This document shows positions 58,386 through 64,000 of a stretch of 64,000 nt of DNA, in pieces. A program made the position numbers and the translations under genes. Below the pieces are notes generated by a model. That model was not told where the DNA came from, searched no databases, and saw nothing but the letters and a program-made list of their open reading frames with translations. The first letter of the stretch is position 1. Each line of letters starts with the position of its first letter. Source of the stretch: Epiperipatus broadwayi (lineage: Eukaryota; Onychophora; Udeonychophora; Euonychophora; Peripatidae); assembly GCA_028023455.1 (NCBI GenBank), contig JAQFVV010000036.1, positions 2,636,452 to 2,700,451 of the forward strand, given 5' to 3'.

Positions 58386-59453
58386 TCATAACTCCTGCAA
58401 CATTTCCTGTAGCTCTAAAGCATTATTTTCAAAAACAACTACATCATCTGCAAAATCTAAATGATTTAAATAATCTCCATTTACTTTCACTCCTTTAGCT
58501 TCCCATTTTAATCCACAAAATACTTCTTGCAGCACTGCTGTAAAAAGTTTTAGAGATATGGAGTCACCCTGTCTTACACCCTTTTCAATGTTGATTTTCC
58601 TACTATCATTAGGTAATCTAATTGTTGGTGTTGCATTTTTATAAATATTCTTCAAAATATGACAATATCCTGGATCTACACCTTGATGATCCAATGCTTT
58701 AAGCACTGAAAAAATGTTTATAGAATCAAATGCCTTTTCATAGTCTACAAATCCTAAGAATAATGGCAACTCATATTCATTTGTCCTTTCTATAATTTCT
58801 CTCAATACCTGGATATGATCTACTGTACTAAAACCACTTTTAAATCCAGCTTGTTCTCTTGGTTGGTGGAAATCCAGTGTTTTCTGTAGACAAGTTGTAA
58901 TTATCTTAGTAAAAATTTTGTATAAAACTGATAAAAGACTAATAGGTCTGTAATTTCTAATATCTTCTTTATCATCTTTTTTAAATATTAATATTAATAC
59001 TGCATTCTTCCAATCATCTGGTACATCTTTATCATTTAGACATTTGGTATATAACTTTGCTAAAAAAAATTCTATTTCTTCACCTGCTTCTTTTAATATA
59101 TCAATTACAATTCCATCATTACCTGGAGCCTTCCCCTTCTTCATAAATATAATTGCATGTCTCACTTCCTCATTCAAAATTCTGGGCAATTCGGAAGATA
59201 TAATATGTAAAGGAGGCACTTGTTCTTTATTACTATATAATTCTTGATAGAAGTCTTCTACACATTTTATGATGTCATCTCTCTTTTTAGTAATAACGTC
59301 ATCTTTTTTTCTTATTGCAGATATAAATTTCCTACCAATACCAAAATGTTGTTTTACACTCTTTAGACTTTTATTCTCTTTTACAGCTTTCCTTACTAGT
59401 TCACAATTTATATAATTTTTATTTATATTTAAGTAACTCCACTTGATAGTTAT
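58386..59453 (-). pseudogene. RTE reverse transcriptase domain
   Basis: The minus strand is open from about 59453 (5' truncation) to a TGA at 58386-58388. Residues count from codon 59219. Motifs in order are KGKAPGNDGI (28-36), NYRPISLL (89-96), QAGFKSGFSTVDHI (123-136), motif A GFVDYEKAFDSI (catalytic Asp159), motif B GVRQGDSISLKLF (214-226, Leu where Pro is usual) and motif C FADDVVV (256-262, with both catalytic Asp). Upstream codons (DFYQELYSNKEQ) are conserved linker. GTG at 59219 is internal, not a start. Intact relatives synthesise cDNA at nicked target sites. Homology continues past the TGA in the same frame, so that stop is a disabling mutation. Confidence 0.9.
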
Positions 59454-59459
59454 TCATTG

Positions 59460-61340
59460 TTGTTGTTTTTTTTGTTTAGAAAATTGTTTCATAACTAGTG
59501 GTGGTGGATTTCTAGGCTCAGCAACCTCTTACAACTGGTTTACAAAAACATGACAAAATGTCACAAATTTAAAATACTATAAAACAAAAAAAAAACTACT
59601 GAAAGAAAAAAAACATAAGAAAACAATATGTTCTGAACAGTCTAAAATATTCTCTTTCACTTAAAAAACACTGAATGTAGTCCCAGTAGCCCATAACACT
59701 GAAACGATCTTGACCATATGTCTAATTGATTTTAAAATAAAAATATTTTTATATTAATAAATATTTAAGGAAGAAGAGAAAGAACATTGTGAAGAAAGTT
59801 TAGAAAAATTGGTTTAAAAGACATGACACAATATGTAAAATAGTGAGCATATGAAGAAATTTCTTCATTATTAAAATATTTTAAAATTCACCAAACACAC
59901 AGCTTAACCAATGAGTTAAAAACTAGCTCTCTGTTTTGCCTCACCTAGTGTAAGATGGAGTAATCAATGATTGCTAAATGCATTATGGGTTAAGCTGGGT
60001 ATTGCTTGTTTTTATTGTAGGAGACTAAGATGTCTATAATTAATAAAAAACTGAAGATTAAAAAATATATAGTTACTGAAACTTTTTAATCTAGTTGACA
60101 TGAGTTCAAAACCTCATGCTGATTTGAATTTTAAGTTTTAAGTTTAAGAAATAAAGCGACGTTAAAGATAATTAATTACTAAATGCATATATGCACTACT
60201 TCCAACTGTGAATTCAAGACTCATTGATAAAGGCAAATGCCTGAAAACATTGGGGATAACTTATGCTAAATAGCAACGAAGTGAAAATCTATTTTTGTTA
60301 TTAGGTATTTTTTATGTAACAACAAAAAATAAAGGCGCAATGCTTGGAAGCTTTTCTTTTATTGTTACAATCATGAGTAGTAACTAATATTCTTTCATTC
60401 AAATGTAGATCAACTTTAATGTCCTAATTTTCCTCAAGGAATTCTATTTTCATTTCAAATAAAATTAAATTCTTTGAATCATTATGCAAATTCCAATAAA
60501 ATTATAAGAGCGTTTACTGTTTATAAACTTATTAAGGGACACACAAGCAAAAAAAGGATAAAATTACAAACAAAGTCTTTCACTTCTAATACAGTATTAA
60601 TAGATAGTCTTCATCAAAATAAAGTAAAAATGTGCATTCTTGGAATATGGCCCCTACATGTTATCAACTAGTTTGCAATTAATAAGGCAGAAAGTTCTAT
60701 TTTACAAATTCAAAAATACAGTAGTCATTCTGTATCCATTACATTTGGTTTGAAGTCCTTCTGGGGATATAACAAATAATAACAAATACTAAACAATAAA
60801 TGTTAATAATTTTTACTAATCATTCACCAGACAAGATTATCCAATAATAAATAATATTTCTGTAATGTAATTTTCACTACACCATTCTTACTCATAGTAA
60901 ATTTGTTATTTATATACATACTGAACAATGATAAAGATAAGTGTAAAAAAATGTGGTCTGAGCCAACTGATATTTTTTGGTTCAGCATGAAATATGCATC
61001 TTGGGAATCATAAATAATTTTTCACGTCTTTTATTATATATTCATGATTATATCCCTCCAGAAGGTGTTAAAAATGGATAGAAACTAGTCCCTACATTGA
61101 ATTACACTACAGAAATATTATTCATTATTGGACTAAACAATAAATATGTTTTATCCATATAAACACAATATAACACACCTCAATTTTTAAATTGTATACC
61201 TTGAAACATCAAAAAATATAATTAATAAAAATAGAATAATGTTATTTAACTATTATAATAGATCAAGAGACAAAAAGAAAACAACCACAGGAAGGACAAA
61301 ATAAAATTATAAAATGACTGACAAAAATTATTCATAATGA
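59460..61340. other. AT-rich region with one family A scrap
   Basis: GAGCCAACTGATATTTTTTGG and TTCAGCATGAAATATGCATCTTGGG (60955-61010) are family A. Otherwise nothing is recognised. The 65-codon plus-strand frame at 60474-60671 has no domain. Confidence 0.4.
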
Positions 61341-61352
61341 TGTAAGTATATT

Positions 61353-62035
61353 AAATTTAAGCGTAAACAAATAATATAATAATGTGAAAGCTAAACACCT
61401 TCAAACAGATACGCTCTAAAAATGCTTAAGTGACAGCCAATCAGATGGAATAATGGCATCACACGGGACTCCAAGTTCTAAAACACAAGCCAGAACAATT
61501 AGAAAAAGATGGATCCATCTTAATCTATGCCTCAATTATATTTAAATAAGCCAGACTTAAGCATTTTGAACCAAGAATGTGAAGCTAAATACCTTCACAT
61601 TTAATCCACTAAATATTATATATATAAATTAACAACTTGAAATCATCCGATTTACAACGAAGAAATATTTTAAATCTAATTATCTGTTTACGCTTAAATT
61701 TAATATATTTACATTTATTAATATCATTTCATTAGATTTAAAATATTTCTTCGTTGTAAATCGGATGATTTCACGTTGTTAATTTATATATATAATATTT
61801 AGTGGATTAAATGTGAAGGTATTTAGCTTCACACTCTTGGTTCAAAATGCTTGAGTCTGGCTTATTTAAATATAATTGAGGCATAGATTAAGATGGATCC
61901 ATCTTTTTCTAATAGTTCTGGCTTGTGTTTTAGAACTTGGAGTCCCATGTGATGCCATTATTCCATCTGATTGGCTGTCACTTAAGCATTTTTAAAGCGT
62001 ATCTTTTTGAAGGTGTTTAGCTTTCACGTTATTAT
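61353..62035. mobile_element. Near-perfect ~680-bp palindrome (family C, long form)
   Basis: The arms are about 61380-61700 and 61720-62035. Paired landmarks are GTGAAAGCTAAACACCTTC, GACAGCCAATCAGATGGAATAATGGCATCAC, GATGGATCCATCTTAATCTATGCCTC, CACATTTAATCCACTAAATATTA and AATCATCCGATTTACAACGAAG. The left flank word AAATTTAAGCGTAAACA recurs inverted just left of the centre (TGTTTACGCTTAAATTT, ~61686-61702), so the left half looks like one unit with inverted ends. No coding frame. The 43.1 kb element is its deletion derivative. Confidence 0.9.
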
Positions 62036-62794
62036 AATGATGTAAGCAAAATATAAATTTAAATTTACAAATTTCTAACATAAGTCTACAAATATGGAAA
62101 AAGAGAGTACTATATAATTTAAAATATATCGTTAAGGCATAAATAAATGTTATGCAAATCCTAAAGAAACTTTCCAAGTTGATAATATGGAAGATTATAT
62201 TAATATATATATATATAATTTTTGTAATAAAATAATAATAATACAACTGTAAGAAAAAGACATCTTTAAAATATGAATGTATAATAATTAAATGCAGACT
62301 TGAGTTAACATTTCAAACAGAACTTAATTAACAAAATTTCATTCAATCATATTTTTTTCTAATTTACAAATGTAAAATTTATTTGTACAGATTTCCTTTT
62401 ATTTCTATATAAATAGCAACAGAAATAAAAATGGCCACACCCAAGACTTCGTATAGGAATATTATTTTCAAAACAATCTAATTATAAGAATCTAATAAAA
62501 TATATATCAAGTTTTAATCATAATATATAGTGCTTTTTTCTATTTATATATTTTAATAAAATACCATTAAACAAATACCTAGAAAAGCAAATGTTAAATC
62601 CTGGCAATAAACAATTTTTTTAAAAGTAAAAAAAAATTCACTAAGTATTTCATTTGGCATCAGTTTCTTGTCTATTTGTTTAATGGCATTTTTATGTAAG
62701 TTGATAGATATAATATTTAAATACATGTATATTGCATATACTAAACTTAATGTAATTATAAGGGGCTTGAACTCAGTCTTTCAAGTTTTTAGCA

Positions 62795-62885
62795 TTTATC
62801 CAATCCATCTTATACAACTAACACACATGACCAGATACATGTGAAAAAGATAAATGACCTTCAATATATATATATATATATATAC
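62795..62885 (-). repeat. Family A fragment plus (TA)n
   Basis: CATCTTATACAACTAACACACATGACCAGATACATGTGAAAAAGATAAATGACC parallels 2740-2800 and 44330-44400, and ends in a (TA)n and (CA)n tract. Confidence 0.45.
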
Positions 62886-63264
62886 ATACACACACACAGG
62901 TTAAAAAAACTGTTTGAATCCTCACCATATAGTAATTGACAAGCCTGGAAAAGAACTGGTTTCTCCTTTACTGTTCCTCCACAAGTAGATTTTGAAGAGA
63001 TCTTTGCCCTGTATTGTATTACTTATTAGAAGGAATGTTTTTCTTTCATATATATTGTAATAGTAAATCTTAATATGTATGTCTATGCAAGAGAGATGAC
63101 TGAGCATCAATTTAAAATACTGTTTTAAAAATAATGAGATTGATTTAAAAATGTTACAAAGTGCTTCAGATAAGCCACTATAAAAAGAAATTGAGGTAAA
63201 GAGAGATGACAGTTTGTTTTTTTCTTTAAAAAAGTTTTGCCATGTGCTTTGCATTGAGAGTATT

Positions 63265-63960
63265 TCATTTACTTAGTTAAAAATAATTCTTAGGAATGTA
63301 TTTGTCAATTAGTTCACTAAGTGATTGTTCAAAAAACTTCATACAGAAATCTACATCTGATGAAGATTCCAAATTTTCCACTTAAAGTTAGATAATTGTA
63401 AACAAAGACCCAAATAATTTTCCTTTTTGTAGTTTCTTTTCATAGTTTTAAAGGGACAAATTCTGTTAAATTTAATATTAATATAAAAATTCTAAGGTAG
63501 GATGATGCAAATCAATTGAAAAACGAAAAGAAGTAGTTAAACATTCAATTGTAGGAAAATTACTAAGAATATAATCCAATGTGTGATCATTGAAATTTGT
63601 GTATGGATTAAATTGTTTTAGATTTAACAAATTGCAAAACTGAATCATTCTCAATGCTTTAGGTAAAAATAAGACTGAATCTGATAGTTTAACCTGAATA
63701 TAAATCAGGAATATTAAAATCACCAGTAATAACTACATATGATTTGTATTTGATTAAAAAGTCTTCAAGAATACAAAGAAACTTATTAAACTCTAAAAAG
63801 GATAATGTTGCTTTTATGCAGATAGTACCCAAAAGAAATTTTATATTATTTTCCAAACATATTTAACACCAGGTAGCTTCACAAAATGATGATGAAATTG
63901 GAATATACTTATGTATAAAATTACATTTAAAGGCAATGAGCATGCCTTACATTAGAGGAT
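63265..63960 (-). pseudogene. Non-LTR retrotransposon endonuclease relic (CR1/L2/Jockey-like)
   Basis: The minus strand shows, near 63790-63700, LCILEDFLIKYKSYVVITGD followed by FNIPDLYSG. This contains the GDFN motif of AP-type LINE endonucleases. It stops, and another frame (63723-63478) gives HTLDYILSNFPT and DLHHPTLEF, where intact enzymes have HTLDLI...SDH.P. Further on, a third frame (about 63350-63275) reads SDVDFCMKFFEQSLSELIDK, typical of the segment between endonuclease and RT. Frame changes and stops show decay. It differs from the RTE endonuclease at 40 kb and so represents a second LINE clade. Confidence 0.65.
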
Positions 63961-64000
63961 ATATCTGTTTGAAGTACTTTATATCTCTTGTCCATAAAAA

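Larger units (their letters stand above)
57763..59455 (-). mobile_element. RTE-type LINE, 5'-truncated, ~1.7 kb
   Basis: On the minus strand it runs from inside the RT-upstream region through RT and the C-terminal domain to a 3' untranslated tail ending GGTTGATGATGAT. The CAT/ATG-type short repeat tail, rather than poly-A, is typical of RTE elements. The endonuclease is absent (compare 39958-40455). It is the most complete of at least six RTE fragments in the window. All are dead, so any activity must come from copies elsewhere. Confidence 0.92.

Noticed and set aside
62922-63254. 110-codon minus-strand ORF as a host gene
   Set aside because: No domain is visible. It lies directly downstream of the decayed LINE endonuclease segment, so if it is anything it is more likely part of that relic.

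Overview
This is a eukaryotic, almost certainly animal, intergenic window. It is very AT-rich, has no operons or long host genes, and is full of (TA)n, (ATT)n and long A/T runs. Its interpretable content is the debris of many transposable element families. An RTE-type LINE, a Penelope-like element with a GIY-YIG endonuclease, a hAT transposase, Tigger-like TIR elements and tRNA-derived SINEs together point to an invertebrate metazoan (mollusc, arachnid, flatworm and cnidarian are all possible). I cannot name the species from sequence alone. No rRNA, CRISPR array, genuine tRNA gene or confident multi-exon host gene was seen.

The centrepiece is a complete, very young LTR retrotransposon at 30816-38476. 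Two ~2.6 kb LTRs (TG...CA, 4-bp target duplication ATAC) differ by only a few bases and enclose just 2.46 kb. The internal part has a primer-binding site identical to the tRNA-Lys1,2 type and a purine tract next to the 3' LTR, but no gag-pol. Instead it carries one 256-codon open frame for an acidic protein with an in-frame 49-residue tandem duplication. It looks non-autonomous, presumably mobilised by a partner, and carries a protein I do not recognise. It lies beside the 3' part of a Penelope-like element (30167-30739).

Left third (1-16860): a truncated Tigger-like element, several decayed RTE 3' ends, a tRNA-derived SINE, a tandem repeat pair at 5.2-5.9 kb, and a ~5 kb block with a strong excess of C over G (about 11.95-16.86 kb). 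That block contains a minus-strand CCAAT plus TATA pair and a 50-codon open frame.

16.9-30 kb: palindromic repeat families (here called A, B and F), an intact 884-bp Tigger-like element whose paralogous empty site survives next to it, and a 96-bp tRNA-like SINE.

38.5-57 kb: the endonuclease half of an RTE element, a hAT transposase pseudogene split by a family A repeat, and long-armed foldback elements at 43.1, 46.1, 53.3 and 54.6 kb.

57.7-64 kb: the best RTE reverse transcriptase (one in-frame TGA and one frameshift), a ~680-bp near-perfect palindrome whose deletion derivative is the 43.1 kb foldback, and a second non-LTR endonuclease relic at the right edge. Repeat family letters are my own labels, based on by-eye alignment of copies inside this window.
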